A stretch of 64,000 nucleotides of DNA from Caulifigura coniformis (lineage in GTDB: Bacteria > Planctomycetota > Planctomycetia > Planctomycetales > Planctomycetaceae). The stretch lies in the NCBI RefSeq assembly GCF_007745175.1, contig NZ_CP036271.1, positions 682,001-746,000 on the forward strand, written 5' to 3'. The notes under the pieces were generated by a model that saw nothing but the letters and a program-made list of their open reading frames with translations, was not told where the DNA came from and made no database searches. Both the position numbers and the translations under genes were made by a program. Position 1 is the stretch's first letter, and the number at the start of each line of letters is the position of its first letter. Below, piece by piece: positions 1 through 8,289 of this stretch.

Positions 1-102
1 CGCCCCTCGGAAGACGCCCCCCGCCGCCAATCCGCTCTTCCTTTTCTGCCTTGCCTTCTGTTCAACTCCCTCCTGTCCCGTTGACCAGAGCCCCAGCGTG
101 TC

Positions 103-966
103 ATGAAACGGCTGCGGATTGAGCATCGCACGACCTACACCTATCCGAGGCCGGTCCAGCTCGGGCGACATCGACTCGTGATCCGGCCACGGGAAGGGCA
201 CGACCTGCGCGTCGAAAGCATGACGCTCGAAATCTCGCCGGCTCACCGCCGCGTCTGGACCTGCGACGTCTTCGGGAACAACGTTGTGATCGTCGACTTC
301 CTCGAAGCGACCACGCAGCTCGAAATCTTCAGCGACGTCGTCGTCCGGCGGACCACGCTCTTCCCCGATTTTGGCCTGCACGAGCGGGGGCGGATCGCCT
401 GGCCCGTCGTCTACGATCCGCTCGAACAGGCGGCGACCTCCATCTACCTCAACCCCACCTACCCGGACGACATCCCCCAGGTCCGCGCCTGGCTGCAGGC
501 CGAGCTTCCTCCTCCGGAGCCGCTCGATGCCGAGGACATGGTCGGCCACCTCACGCAGCTCATCCAGAAGAAGATCCAGTATCAGCGGCGCTCCGAGAAG
601 GGGGTGCAGTCTCCCGCGGAGACTCTCCGCCTCGGTAGCGGGTCATGCCGCGACATGGCCACGCTCATGATGGACGCCTGCCGGAGCCTCGGCATCGCCT
701 CCCGGTTCGTCAGCGGCTATCTCGATTGCGCTGCCTCTGAAGCTGGCCGGGCCGCGACCCACGCCTGGAACGAGGTCTATTTCCCCGCCTACGGCTGGCG
801 CGGGTTCGATCCCACGATCGGCCAGCCGACGTCCACCGCCCACGTGACCGCGGGCGTCAGCAACCATCCCCGCGGCGTCATGCCCGTCGCGGGAATGTTT
901 CTCGGCGGACAGGACGACCGCGGCCTCCTCTCGGTCACCGTCAAGGTCGAACGCCTCAGCGGCTGA
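103..966 (+). CDS. Transglutaminase-like cysteine protease family protein
   Basis: A 287-residue protein with the bacterial transglutaminase N-terminal beta domain (about residues 1-85, opening with an IEHRTTYTYPRPV-type motif) and a transglutaminase core. The catalytic triad is readable as Cys182 (GSCRDM), His220 (THAWNE) and Asp236 (GFDPT). The family includes papain-like amidohydrolases and proteases, and the substrate cannot be told from sequence. The length is normal for the family. There is no signal peptide, so it is probably cytoplasmic. The start is the ATG at 103, without a convincing Shine-Dalgarno site. A perfect hairpin lies 16 bases after the stop, so it may be transcribed alone or end an operon whose beginning lies left of the window. 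Confidence 0.9.
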   Translation: MKRLRIEHRTTYTYPRPVQLGRHRLVIRPREGHDLRVESMTLEISPAHRRVWTCDVFGNNVVIVDFLEATTQLEIFSDVVVRRTTLFPDFGLHERGRIAWPVVYDPLEQAATSIYLNPTYPDDIPQVRAWLQAELPPPEPLDAEDMVGHLTQLIQKKIQYQRRSEKGVQSPAETLRLGSGSCRDMATLMMDACRSLGIASRFVSGYLDCAASEAGRAATHAWNEVYFPAYGWRGFDPTIGQPTSTAHVTAGVSNHPRGVMPVAGMFLGGQDDRGLLSVTVKVERLSG

Positions 967-1463
967 CTCCGCGCAAAGGCGCCACGGCCGTCTCGGCCGT
1001 GTTGCGAATGCCAGCGGCCTCCTTCGTCGCACGCCCGGCGAACCGCGGCGCCCTTCAACTCAACGCCCCAGCTTCACACCCCTCCCCGTAGTTTCGCGCG
1101 CAACCCTCCACGGAGGATGGAGGGACCATGAACACGATCCAGCGACATCCATCACCTGCCAGCGCCAGTCTGCCCGGCCACCCGGGACGACCGGACCCGC
1201 GGGAGCCGGAGCACCCGCGTCCAAACTTCGCGGGAGAAGAGGGCAAGAACAGCCAACGGCCCCCTGGCCCCGTTCATCTTGCTCGCCATGCCCTCCGGCC
1301 CGGTCCCGACGATCGTTGCGGCGCCCGGAACGACCTCGGACGGACACCTCCCCGTCTCAGCCTTCCCGGGGACGGTCCCTATGGCTCTGGTGGCTCAACC
1401 CCGGTACTCTGTGAAGGACGCAAACGGGGCCAGCAGGGACGAACCGGACGAGGCCGGGCGGGT
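967..1463. other. Gene-free stretch, 5' region of the GAF-HlyD gene
   Basis: Apart from the hairpin at 983-1001 I see no gene here. An open frame continues upstream from 1464 to an ATG at 1128, but its product is Pro/Arg/Gly-rich with no family resemblance, so it is treated as untranslated leader. The promoter of the downstream gene presumably lies here; no clear -35/-10 pair is visible. Confidence 0.5.
983..1001 (+). terminator. Hairpin after the transglutaminase gene
   Basis: Perfect 8-bp stem (CACGGCCG / CGGCCGTG) with a 3-base loop, starting 16 bases after the stop codon. It has no long T-tract, only TTGCG, so it could be an intrinsic terminator without U-run or an mRNA end-protecting hairpin. 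Confidence 0.45.
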
Positions 1464-3542
1464 ATGCTCGAGACGCATAAAAGAACTCTGAATTCTGTCC
1501 GCACCTTCTGCCAGCAATTGCTGGAAGGGGGCCTTGCGCCGGGCGATTTCTTCCGCCGCCTTCTCCCGACCGTCGTCAAGGATGGCCGACTTCTCGCCGC
1601 CGCCGTCTGGCTCTACGACGACCATTCGCGATTGCGGCTCATCGGTGAGCACGAACTGAGCAAGCTGTCCGAGACGGGCCAGTTCTTCGTCGACCCGGAA
1701 CACCAGGACGCCGTCTCCGACGTCATGGAACAGACCAGGATCCGCGTCCTGCTCAACCGCACGGAAGACCTCGGCAGCGTCAAACCCCACTCCCTCGCGA
1801 TCGGGCCGATCGTCCGCGACGAACGCAGCGTCGGCGCCATTGAGCTCTTCGCCGAAGCCGACGAGAACGACGAAGCCTTCCTCCACGATCTCGTCGAACT
1901 CCTCTCCGGTTACAGTTCCAAGGCCATCGCACGCCCCGCGACCGCAGTCGTGCCCCGGCCGACTGGTCAGGCCCCGCCGCCCCAGTCGGGCGCCGCGGCC
2001 CCGCCGGCCGCTCCCGGAGCCCCGGCAACGCCCCCGCCGCCCGGCACTCCCTTCTGGGAACAGTTCGATCGTTTCCTGCATGGGCTCCGCCGGCTCGACG
2101 TCCGCGAAGTCGCCGCGAACGCCGCCAACGACGGCCGCGCCTTCCTCGGCTGCGATCGGGTCAGCGTCGCCATCCGCGAAGGCAAACGGATCAAGGTCCG
2201 CGCCGTCAGCGGCCAGGAAGACGTGCACCAGCGCGCAAACCTGATCCGCACGATGACGAACCTCACCCGCCGTGTCATGAAGACCGGCGAACGACTCATC
2301 TACACCGGCTCGGCCGACGATCTGCCTCCTCCGCTCGAAAAGCCGCTCTCTGACTACCTTGCCGAGAGCCGGATGCGGATGGTCGCGCTGCTCCCCCTCA
2401 TCGACCCCCGGCGAACCGCCCGCACCGATGCCGAAGGTCAGCCGATCCGCAAACGCGACAAGCGAGCCGTCGTCGGCTGCCTGATCGTCGAACAGGCGAA
2501 CGAAGCCGACCCCCGCGTCGGCCTGATGCAGAAGATCGAGCTCATCGTCCCCCACGTCGCCGAAGCCGTGGCCGACGCCGAACAGCATGAGAGCATCTTC
2601 CTGCTCCCGCTCTGGAGAACCATCGGGCGGACGCAGCGCTGGTTCCGCGGCCGCCGCCTGGCGACAGCCATCGCCGTCGCCATCGGACTCGCGGCCGTCT
2701 CCGCCGGCCTGGCCTACACTCCCTGGACCTACCGCGTGACGGCCGACGGCCGGCTCATGCCGGTCATCCAGCACGAAGTCTTCGCCCCGGAAAACGGCGA
2801 AGTGCTGGAAATCAAGGTCCGCGGCGGAGAGCAGGTCAACGCAGGCGATCCGTTGATCATCCTGCGCAACCAGGAATTGCAGGCCGACATCGTCACCACG
2901 CAGGCCGCCGCCGCTGAGAAGGAAAAGCAGGCCGTCGCCCTGGGGCACCAGGCCGACGAGGCCGCGTCCTTCGGCAAGGCGGAAGAAATGCTGCGCTTCC
3001 GTGGCGAACAGGTCCGCGCCCGGACCGAGGCTGAAGGGCTTCAGAAGAAGCTCGAAGTTCTCAGGGAGCGGGCCGAGCGGCTGATCGTCCGGTCGCCCGC
3101 CAAGGGGACCGTCGCCACCTATCAGGTCGAGCAGCTCCTGCGGGACCGTCCCGTCCAGCGCGGCGAGCGACTGCTTGAGATCATGGATGAAAGTCGCGAA
3201 TGGCGTCTCGAGCTGGAAGTCCCCGAGCATCGGATGGGGCATCTTCTGCGTGCGATGAAGCTGTCGGGCGATCAGACCCTGCCTCTCGAATACGTGCCGG
3301 CCACCGCTGTCGAAAAGACCCTCTCCGGAAAAGTGCGTGCGTCCGAGATCGCCACCCGCGCCAACCAGTCGCAGGACGAAGGGGCGATCGTCGAGGTCTA
3401 CGCCGAGATCAACGAGGACGACATCCCTGGCCGCCGGATCGGCGCGGAAGTCACCGCCAAGGTCGACTGCGGCAAACGCAGTCTCTTCTACGTCCTCTTC
3501 GGCGACGTCGTCGAATTCGTCCAGCGCCACGTCTGGTGGTGA
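1464..3542 (+). CDS. Tandem GAF domain and HlyD-type membrane-fusion (adaptor) protein
   Basis: A 692-residue protein from the ATG at 1464. The frame is open back to 1128, but the first 112 codons there are low-complexity and look non-coding. Order: a GAF-like domain (about 5-150), a Pro/Ala-rich linker (160-197), a second GAF-like domain (200-375), one transmembrane helix (about 399-418), then a biotinyl-lipoyl/barrel-sandwich half (430-480), a helical hairpin (480-550), a second lipoyl half and a beta-barrel C terminus. HlyD-type adaptors normally join an inner-membrane transporter to export. Here large cytoplasmic GAF sensors precede the anchor, suggesting export gated by a small ligand or by signalling. 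No ABC transporter, M50 protease or TolC gene is adjacent, so the partner is unknown. The gene converges on the sialidase gene with 25 bases between stops. Confidence 0.85.
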   Translation: MLETHKRTLNSVRTFCQQLLEGGLAPGDFFRRLLPTVVKDGRLLAAAVWLYDDHSRLRLIGEHELSKLSETGQFFVDPEHQDAVSDVMEQTRIRVLLNRTEDLGSVKPHSLAIGPIVRDERSVGAIELFAEADENDEAFLHDLVELLSGYSSKAIARPATAVVPRPTGQAPPPQSGAAAPPAAPGAPATPPPPGTPFWEQFDRFLHGLRRLDVREVAANAANDGRAFLGCDRVSVAIREGKRIKVRAVSGQEDVHQRANLIRTMTNLTRRVMKTGERLIYTGSADDLPPPLEKPLSDYLAESRMRMVALLPLIDPRRTARTDAEGQPIRKRDKRAVVGCLIVEQANEADPRVGLMQKIELIVPHVAEAVADAEQHESIFLLPLWRTIGRTQRWFRGRRLATAIAVAIGLAAVSAGLAYTPWTYRVTADGRLMPVIQHEVFAPENGEVLEIKVRGGEQVNAGDPLIILRNQELQADIVTTQAAAAEKEKQAVALGHQADEAASFGKAEEMLRFRGEQVRARTEAEGLQKKLEVLRERAERLIVRSPAKGTVATYQVEQLLRDRPVQRGERLLEIMDESREWRLELEVPEHRMGHLLRAMKLSGDQTLPLEYVPATAVEKTLSGKVRASEIATRANQSQDEGAIVEVYAEINEDDIPGRRIGAEVTAKVDCGKRSLFYVLFGDVVEFVQRHVWW

Positions 3543-3567
3543 GCGCCGTCACTACGACGCAGCCCGT

Positions 3568-4746
3568 TCAGTCACCCGCCTCGATCCACTCCTCGTTGAA
3601 CGCCGCGTGTTTCATGCTCTTCCCGCCGTCCACGAAGTAGCTGTACACGCAGTGGATCATCCCGTCCCGCGACTGGATCACCGTCGGGTAGTGGAAGGAT
3701 CCTTCCGGCTGCTTCTCGAGATGCCGGGTCGCCGTCCACGTCCGCCCTTCGTCCTTCGAAAGCGACACCGCCAGGCTGTTCCGCCCCTTCGTCGTGTCGT
3801 TGTAGACCAGCAGCCACTTCCCACTCTTCAGCCGCACGGCATCGAGCCCCGAGCCCGGATTCGGCAGGTCGGCCGAGGTCACGTCTCCCCAGCTCACGCC
3901 GTCATCTTTCGATTCAGTGATCCGCACCTTCCCGCTGAATCCGTTCTCGCGCAGGAACGCGACGAGCGTTCCATCATCGCGCCTGACGACGCTCGGCTGG
4001 ATCGCCCCGAACCCCAGGGTCGGCTTCCCGGAAAACCACGTCGCGCCCCCATCATCGCTGATCGCCATCAGCGACAGAGAATACGTGTCGCTGTACAGCG
4101 GCAGCAGAATCCGTCCCGAAGGGAGCACCGTCGGCTTGCAGCGGGGCTGCCATCCCAGCCGCTGGTACAGCTTGTCTCCCAGTCGCTCCTTGACGCTCTT
4201 CACAACCTCCTGCGTCCTGTCCGGCAACGGCCCCGCAGCCGCCACGATGTCGTCCAGCGTCTTCGTCGCCGGCGCCTGGAAGTCGTCCGGCTTCAGCAGG
4301 ATCACTCCGTTCGAGTTCCACTGCGGGGCGCCGTCACCGGCCGGCCTGTCCGACACCAGGTAGTGCGTGATGGCCGACTCCCACGAGTTCGCGATGACGA
4401 CCGGCCAGAACAGCCACAGCCGTCCGCGCGCGTCCGTCATCAGGCAGGTGTTGCAGTCGGGAAATCCCGGCGTGTCGACCCACATTGCTGCGGGAGTCCA
4501 CTCCTTCGCGCCCGGTTTGAGCCGGCTTCCGAAGACGGCCACATCATCCGCCCGCCGCTCGCCCGACCCGCGATACCAGCTCACCACGAGCTCGCCGTCC
4601 GCCAGCTCGGCGATGCCCGGCGCATGGTTGTGCTCGCCACGCAGCGGAAAGATGAGTTCACTGCGATAAGCGGGCTCTGCCGCATTTGAGACGCCGCCCG
4701 CAAGGAAGCACGCCAGAACCGTGAACAGCCGGGGGATGTTGAGCAT
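3568..4746 (-). CDS. Secreted sialidase/neuraminidase-family (BNR) glycosidase
   Basis: A 392-residue protein with a cleavable signal peptide (hydrophobic residues 6-18, then NAAEP). It is built as a sialidase-type beta-propeller. At least three Asp-box motifs of the S-x-D-x-G-x-x-W type are visible (ISDDGGATW, SKDDGVSW, SKDEGRTW), plus the family motif VSWYRGSGERRADDV near residues 55-70. Planctomycete members are usually annotated as exo-alpha-sialidase. True sialic-acid specificity is not proven, and other glycan or phosphorylase activities occur in the fold. It is probably exported for glycan breakdown, consistent with sulfatases elsewhere in the window. The start is the ATG at 4746, directly followed upstream by an inverted-repeat element. 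Confidence 0.85.
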   Translation of the reverse strand: MLNIPRLFTVLACFLAGGVSNAAEPAYRSELIFPLRGEHNHAPGIAELADGELVVSWYRGSGERRADDVAVFGSRLKPGAKEWTPAAMWVDTPGFPDCNTCLMTDARGRLWLFWPVVIANSWESAITHYLVSDRPAGDGAPQWNSNGVILLKPDDFQAPATKTLDDIVAAAGPLPDRTQEVVKSVKERLGDKLYQRLGWQPRCKPTVLPSGRILLPLYSDTYSLSLMAISDDGGATWFSGKPTLGFGAIQPSVVRRDDGTLVAFLRENGFSGKVRITESKDDGVSWGDVTSADLPNPGSGLDAVRLKSGKWLLVYNDTTKGRNSLAVSLSKDEGRTWTATRHLEKQPEGSFHYPTVIQSRDGMIHCVYSYFVDGGKSMKHAAFNEEWIEAGD

Positions 4747-4766
4747 GGGAGGATTTTCTGAGCTGT

Positions 4767-4947
4767 GAAAAATTCACCACAGAGACACGGAGTGACGGAG
4801 AAGAGGGAGGTCGCGGATTGAGTCTTGTTTCACCGCTTTGAACTCGCACCTGATCCATTCGATCGTGACGAAAGCCCACGTTCCTCACCGCGAGAGCACT
4901 GAAGAGCGGGATCTCCCTTTTCTCCCGGTCTCTGTGGTGAGCTTTTC
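4767..4947. repeat. Short element with imperfect terminal inverted repeats (MITE-like)
   Basis: The intergenic stretch is bounded by inverted arms. TCACCACAGAGAC at 4774-4786 is matched perfectly by GTCTCTGTGGTGA at 4928-4940. Imperfect pairing extends outward to 4767/4947 (GAAAA-type ends) and inward through a CGGAG/AGAGGGAG stretch. The interior carries no gene. The right end coincides with the stop codon (TAG, complement of 4947-4949) of the ClpP-like gene. The sequence class CACAGAGACACGGAG recurs in environmental planctomycete-type genomes in my general knowledge, but copy number here cannot be checked. Confidence 0.55.
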
Positions 4948-5537
4948 TATTCCTGCATCTGCTTCCACAGATCCTCACCGAACAGATCCAGCATCTTCGC
5001 CAGCCCCGCCTCGACCATCTCCGGACCGGTGATGAAACGCCCCGGCCGAGTCCAGTCGTTCAGCCGGTCGAGTTTGAAGTCGAACATCCGCGACAGGAGC
5101 GCATCGAGATCTCCTTCGACGTGCTTGAAGTGCCGCGCCCACTCGGCCGCTTCCTCGAGGCGGACATGCTCATCGCTCTGCCAGCGGATCGGGTGAAACA
5201 GCAGCGTGGAATGCGGCGTGACGTATCTCCGCGGGCACGCCGCGAACGGTAGCAGCGCGGCCGAAGAGCATTCGCCGGCCACCACGCCCGCCGCATCCAG
5301 CCCGCGCAGGCGAATGATCGACGCGAGCGCCAGGCCGACGTAAACGCTCCCTCCGCCTGAATCGAACCAGATCATTCCGCGGCTTCGTCTCGGAACCGAC
5401 GTCAGCTTTTCGGCCAGGTCTCCCGACTTCTCGATGAGGTCGCCACTGAGCACGATTTCCCAATCGTCGCCGCGGCTTGCGGAGCGATCGGCGAGGGGCA
5501 GGGGGCCGGACGGCAGACCCACGCGTTTTGTCTCCAT
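4947..5537 (-). CDS. ClpP/crotonase-fold protease-like protein
   Basis: A 196-residue protein. It has the ClpP-superfamily layout: a glycine-rich oxyanion stretch (FDSGGGSVY, 58-66), a nucleophile region GECSSAA with Ser92 aligning to the ClpP catalytic Ser, and His115 in LFHP aligning to the ClpP catalytic His. The third triad residue is not assigned with certainty. No signal peptide or membrane segment, so probably cytoplasmic. It differs from housekeeping ClpP and resembles ClpP-like/SDH-type proteases of unknown substrate. The ATG at 5537 overlaps the stop of the upstream CDGSH gene by one base (TGATG), which decides the start over an in-frame upstream extension and implies translational coupling. 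The stop lies at the edge of the inverted-repeat element. Confidence 0.75.
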   Translation of the reverse strand: METKRVGLPSGPLPLADRSASRGDDWEIVLSGDLIEKSGDLAEKLTSVPRRSRGMIWFDSGGGSVYVGLALASIIRLRGLDAAGVVAGECSSAALLPFAACPRRYVTPHSTLLFHPIRWQSDEHVRLEEAAEWARHFKHVEGDLDALLSRMFDFKLDRLNDWTRPGRFITGPEMVEAGLAKMLDLFGEDLWKQMQE

Positions 5538-5743
5538 CAGACGGCCTTGTCCTCGGCGACCCAGCCGCATCCCTTGTGCGTTCCGTCGCAGAACGGGCGA
5601 CGCTTCGACTGTCCGCAGCGGCACAACGCGTAGCTCACCTTGCCTTCGAGATTGAACTCACGCCCCTCATGGTCGATCAACTTGGCCGGCCCGGTGACGA
5701 GCAGCGGGCCGTTCAGACGCAGGTTGATGGTGACGTCAGACAT
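5537..5743 (-). CDS. CDGSH-type iron-sulfur protein (mitoNEET-like)
   Basis: A 68-residue protein from the ATG at 5743. A CDGSH zinc-finger-type cluster site is complete: Cys41, Cys43, Cys52 and His56 in [17 protein letters not shown], the 3Cys-1His ligand set of a [2Fe-2S] cluster. The N-terminal half (residues 1-35) is a short beta-rich segment typical of small bacterial members. It likely acts as a cytoplasmic redox or Fe-S/electron carrier; its partner is unknown. It is the first gene of a two-gene unit with the ClpP-like gene (stop/start overlap TGATG) and is divergent from the RNase Z-like gene across about 130 bases that must hold both promoters. Confidence 0.9.
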   Translation of the reverse strand: MSDVTINLRLNGPLLVTGPAKLIDHEGREFNLEGKVSYALCRCGQSKRRPFCDGTHKGCGWVAEDKAV

Positions 5744-5872
5744 CGCACTCTCCTTTTCGAACAACGTGGCCCGGCTGGGGTGCAAATCCAGCGGGCTTTT
5801 GCAGGGGCGTGAAGCATCCCGTATTCTCGCCGCGAATGCACGTCACGGATTTCTGTCGAATTGCGCCGCTCG

Positions 5873-6712
5873 ATGATTGAGAACCTCCCCATCCGCAGCC
5901 TCGTTCACCGGGGCATGACCATCGAGGGATACTCGCGCGCCGCCGTGCAGTCCTACTGGCGGATTCCCGAACTGCGCATCGCCTTCGACATGGGTGGCAG
6001 TCCGTGGGCGTTCATGGGAACCGAGAACATCTTCATCACCCATGCCCACCTCGACCACATGGCCGCGCTGCCGGCCTATGTCGCGCGGCGGCGGATGATG
6101 AAGATGGAGCCGCCGACGGTTTACGTGCCGGAAGAAGTCGTGGACAACGTTCAGCGGATGCTGCATGCGTGGCAGCGGCTGGATCGCGGACGGATGGTGC
6201 TCAACCTGCGCGGCGCGCGGGCGGGCGAGGAAATCGAGCTGTCGCGCGAGCATGTCGTCGTGCCGTTTGCGACTCAGCACACGGTTCCTTCACTCGGATA
6301 CGCCGTCCTCGAGCGCCGCCGCAAGCTGAAACCCGAATACACATCGCTCAGCGGCAACGAGATTCGCGATCTCCGGCAGAGCGGCGTCGATGTGACTGCC
6401 GAGATCCGGCTGCCGATCGTCGCTTATTGCGGCGATACGGCCCCGTCAGGCCTCGACCAGCTTCCGGCAATCTATGAAGCCCAGATCCTGATCACGGAAC
6501 TGACGTTTTTCCGGCCGGAACATCGCAAGGAAAAGATCCACAAGTTCGGCCACACGCATCTCGACGACATCCTCGAGCGGGCGGAGAAGTTCAAGAACGA
6601 ACTCCTGATCTTCGGCCACTTCAGCACGCGCTATTTCGACTCGCAGATCCGCAAGGCGGTGGAAAAGAAGCTGGCGGGCGTGTTGAAGCCGAAGGTTGAA
6701 CTGTGGCTGTAG
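5873..6712 (+). CDS. RNase Z-like metallo-beta-lactamase-fold hydrolase
   Basis: A 279-residue protein with the metal-binding signature [11 protein letters not shown] (HxHxDH), a later metal-ligand Asp in YCGDT, and a C-terminal FGHFSTRY supplying the last His. This order, and the GHTHLDDI stretch before it, match the ribonuclease Z / short tRNase Z branch of the fold. A tRNA 3'-end or other phosphodiesterase role is therefore the leading guess, but the exosite arm is not obvious, so a different phosphodiester substrate is possible. The ATG at 5873 is preferred; a TTG four codons upstream (5861) is an alternative and neither has a strong Shine-Dalgarno site. It is followed 17 bases later by a hypothetical gene. 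Confidence 0.8.
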   Translation: MIENLPIRSLVHRGMTIEGYSRAAVQSYWRIPELRIAFDMGGSPWAFMGTENIFITHAHLDHMAALPAYVARRRMMKMEPPTVYVPEEVVDNVQRMLHAWQRLDRGRMVLNLRGARAGEEIELSREHVVVPFATQHTVPSLGYAVLERRRKLKPEYTSLSGNEIRDLRQSGVDVTAEIRLPIVAYCGDTAPSGLDQLPAIYEAQILITELTFFRPEHRKEKIHKFGHTHLDDILERAEKFKNELLIFGHFSTRYFDSQIRKAVEKKLAGVLKPKVELWL

Positions 6713-6729
6713 CGTCAACGAGGTGATTC

Positions 6730-7368
6730 ATGGGCTACGAAGTCTTCATCACGCGAGCCCAGTCATGGGCCGAGAATCAGGGTCTCGAGATCACCCGGCC
6801 GGAATGGGAGTCATTGATCAGCACGGATCCGGAACTCCGGATCGACGACGAAAATGGTCCGGACTACGCCATCTGGTTGAAGCATCCGAGCAATTCCGAG
6901 GCTTGGATCTGTTGGAGAGGTGGCAGCATTTCGACGAAGAACCCGGACGCCCCGCTGCTTCGAAAAATGCGGGACGTTGCCTCGCGCTTGAAGGCTCATT
7001 TGCAGGACGAGGACGGCGAGTCGTTTCCGGACGAGTGTTTTGTCGATGACATCTCGTTCGAGACTCAATCGCCTCGCAGCAGTTTGAGAGAGCCCATCGC
7101 AATCGTGTCGCTCGCTCTGTCGACGACTTTCTTCGCCACCGTCTCATGCCTGACGATCACCGGAACGGCGAATCTTCAGGGTAACGCACTTCGCGCTCCG
7201 GGGATGCAGTTGGTCGCGATGTTTGCCTTACTGATCGCCTTCGGGGGCGTGTTTTCGATCCCGCTGGCACTGTGGGGATTTCAGTCCACGGGAAACCGCA
7301 CGCGTTGGGCGTGGATCACGATTGCGATGGACGCCCTGGCGTTCCTGATTCTCGTTGCCAACCGTTGA
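6730..7368 (+). CDS. Hypothetical membrane protein
   Basis: A 212-residue protein I do not recognise. The N-terminal 115 residues are soluble and acidic, with a Trp-rich stretch (SEAWICWRGGS). They are followed by three predicted transmembrane helices (about 118-138, 152-178, 192-210). The start ATG at 6730 has a good AGGTG site at 6721-6725. It begins 17 bases after the RNase Z-like gene and may be co-transcribed. It converges with the SDR gene, whose stop is 10 bases away. Because only the C terminus is hydrophobic, the soluble head probably faces the cytoplasm. Confidence 0.7.
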   Translation: MGYEVFITRAQSWAENQGLEITRPEWESLISTDPELRIDDENGPDYAIWLKHPSNSEAWICWRGGSISTKNPDAPLLRKMRDVASRLKAHLQDEDGESFPDECFVDDISFETQSPRSSLREPIAIVSLALSTTFFATVSCLTITGTANLQGNALRAPGMQLVAMFALLIAFGGVFSIPLALWGFQSTGNRTRWAWITIAMDALAFLILVANR

Positions 7369-7378
7369 TCAGCAGGCC

Positions 7379-8179
7379 TCAAATCGTCTGCGCCATAAAC
7401 CCGCCATCAACGACCAGATTCGCCCCGGTAATGAAGCTCCCCGCCTTGTTCGACGCCAAGAGCAGCGTCGCCCCCGCCAGCTCCGGCGCGTCACCGAAGC
7501 GATTCATCGGCGTGTGCCCCAGGATCTTCGCCTGGCGATCGGGCGTCAGCACTTTGCGGTTCTGCTCGGCCGGGAAGAAACCGGGCGACAGGGCATTCAC
7601 GCGGATGCCATGCGGCGCCCATTCACGCGCCAGGTTCTCGGTCAGGTTGAGCACCGCGGCCTTGGAGGCCGAATAGGTGAACACGCGCGACAGCGGCTTG
7701 ATCGCGCTCAGCGACGCAATGTTGATGATCGAGCCGCGCACGCCCCCTTCGATCATCTCCTGGCCAAACACCTGGCAGGCGATCCGCACGGCCCGCAGAT
7801 TGACGGTGAAGATGCGCTCCCATTCCTCATCGGTGATCTCGAGGAACGGTGTCGGTGAATTGACGCCCGCTCCATTCACGAGGATGTCGCAGACGCGTCC
7901 TTCGCTCTCGAGCTTTTCGACGAGGCCTTCGAGGTCCGTCTTCACCGTGACGTCGGCCTTGTAGAACTCCGCCGCGCCGCCGTGCTTCTTGATCCGCTCG
8001 ACGGCCGTCGCGCCGGCTTCCGCATCGCGTCCAAGAACGACCACCGTCGCGCCGGCACGGGCGAGGGTGTCGGCGATGGCGCCGCCGAGAACGCCCGTGC
8101 CGCCGATGACGACTGCGGTGCGACCCACGAGTCCAAAGAGATCGGTCAGGTAATCACAGGGGGTGGCGGCGGTCAGCAT
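7379..8179 (-). CDS. Short-chain dehydrogenase/reductase (SDR), sugar-acid type
   Basis: A 266-residue classical SDR. Features: the nucleotide-binding glycine motif GGTGVLG (about 26-32), NGAG (102-105), catalytic Ser156, Tyr169 and Lys173 (YSASK), and the C-terminal VDGGF. An N-terminal extension of some 20 residues precedes the Rossmann fold. Overall appearance matches the gluconate 5-dehydrogenase / fructuronate reductase-like SDRs used for hexuronate or aldonate interconversion, with NAD(P)H as cofactor. The exact substrate is inferred, not shown. The start is the ATG at 8179. It lies downstream of glpK on the same strand with a 110-base gap, so the two could share a transcript. Confidence 0.88.
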   Translation of the reverse strand: MLTAATPCDYLTDLFGLVGRTAVVIGGTGVLGGAIADTLARAGATVVVLGRDAEAGATAVERIKKHGGAAEFYKADVTVKTDLEGLVEKLESEGRVCDILVNGAGVNSPTPFLEITDEEWERIFTVNLRAVRIACQVFGQEMIEGGVRGSIINIASLSAIKPLSRVFTYSASKAAVLNLTENLAREWAPHGIRVNALSPGFFPAEQNRKVLTPDRQAKILGHTPMNRFGDAPELAGATLLLASNKAGSFITGANLVVDGGFMAQTI

Positions 8180-8289
8180 GAGAATTCGTCAGTGTTGAAG
8201 TGAAGTGGCGGCGCGGCGGTCCATCGACGCGCAGGAGCGGCATGCTACGCAGCGACGCCGCGAGACGCGAATGTCCTGTCGGGTTCCGG

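Noticed and set aside
1395-3530. A 711-codon open frame on the minus strand antisense to the GAF-HlyD gene
   Set aside because: Its product is Asp/Gly/Arg-rich with no family resemblance, and it exists because GC-rich third positions keep antisense frames open. The plus strand encodes a recognisable protein.
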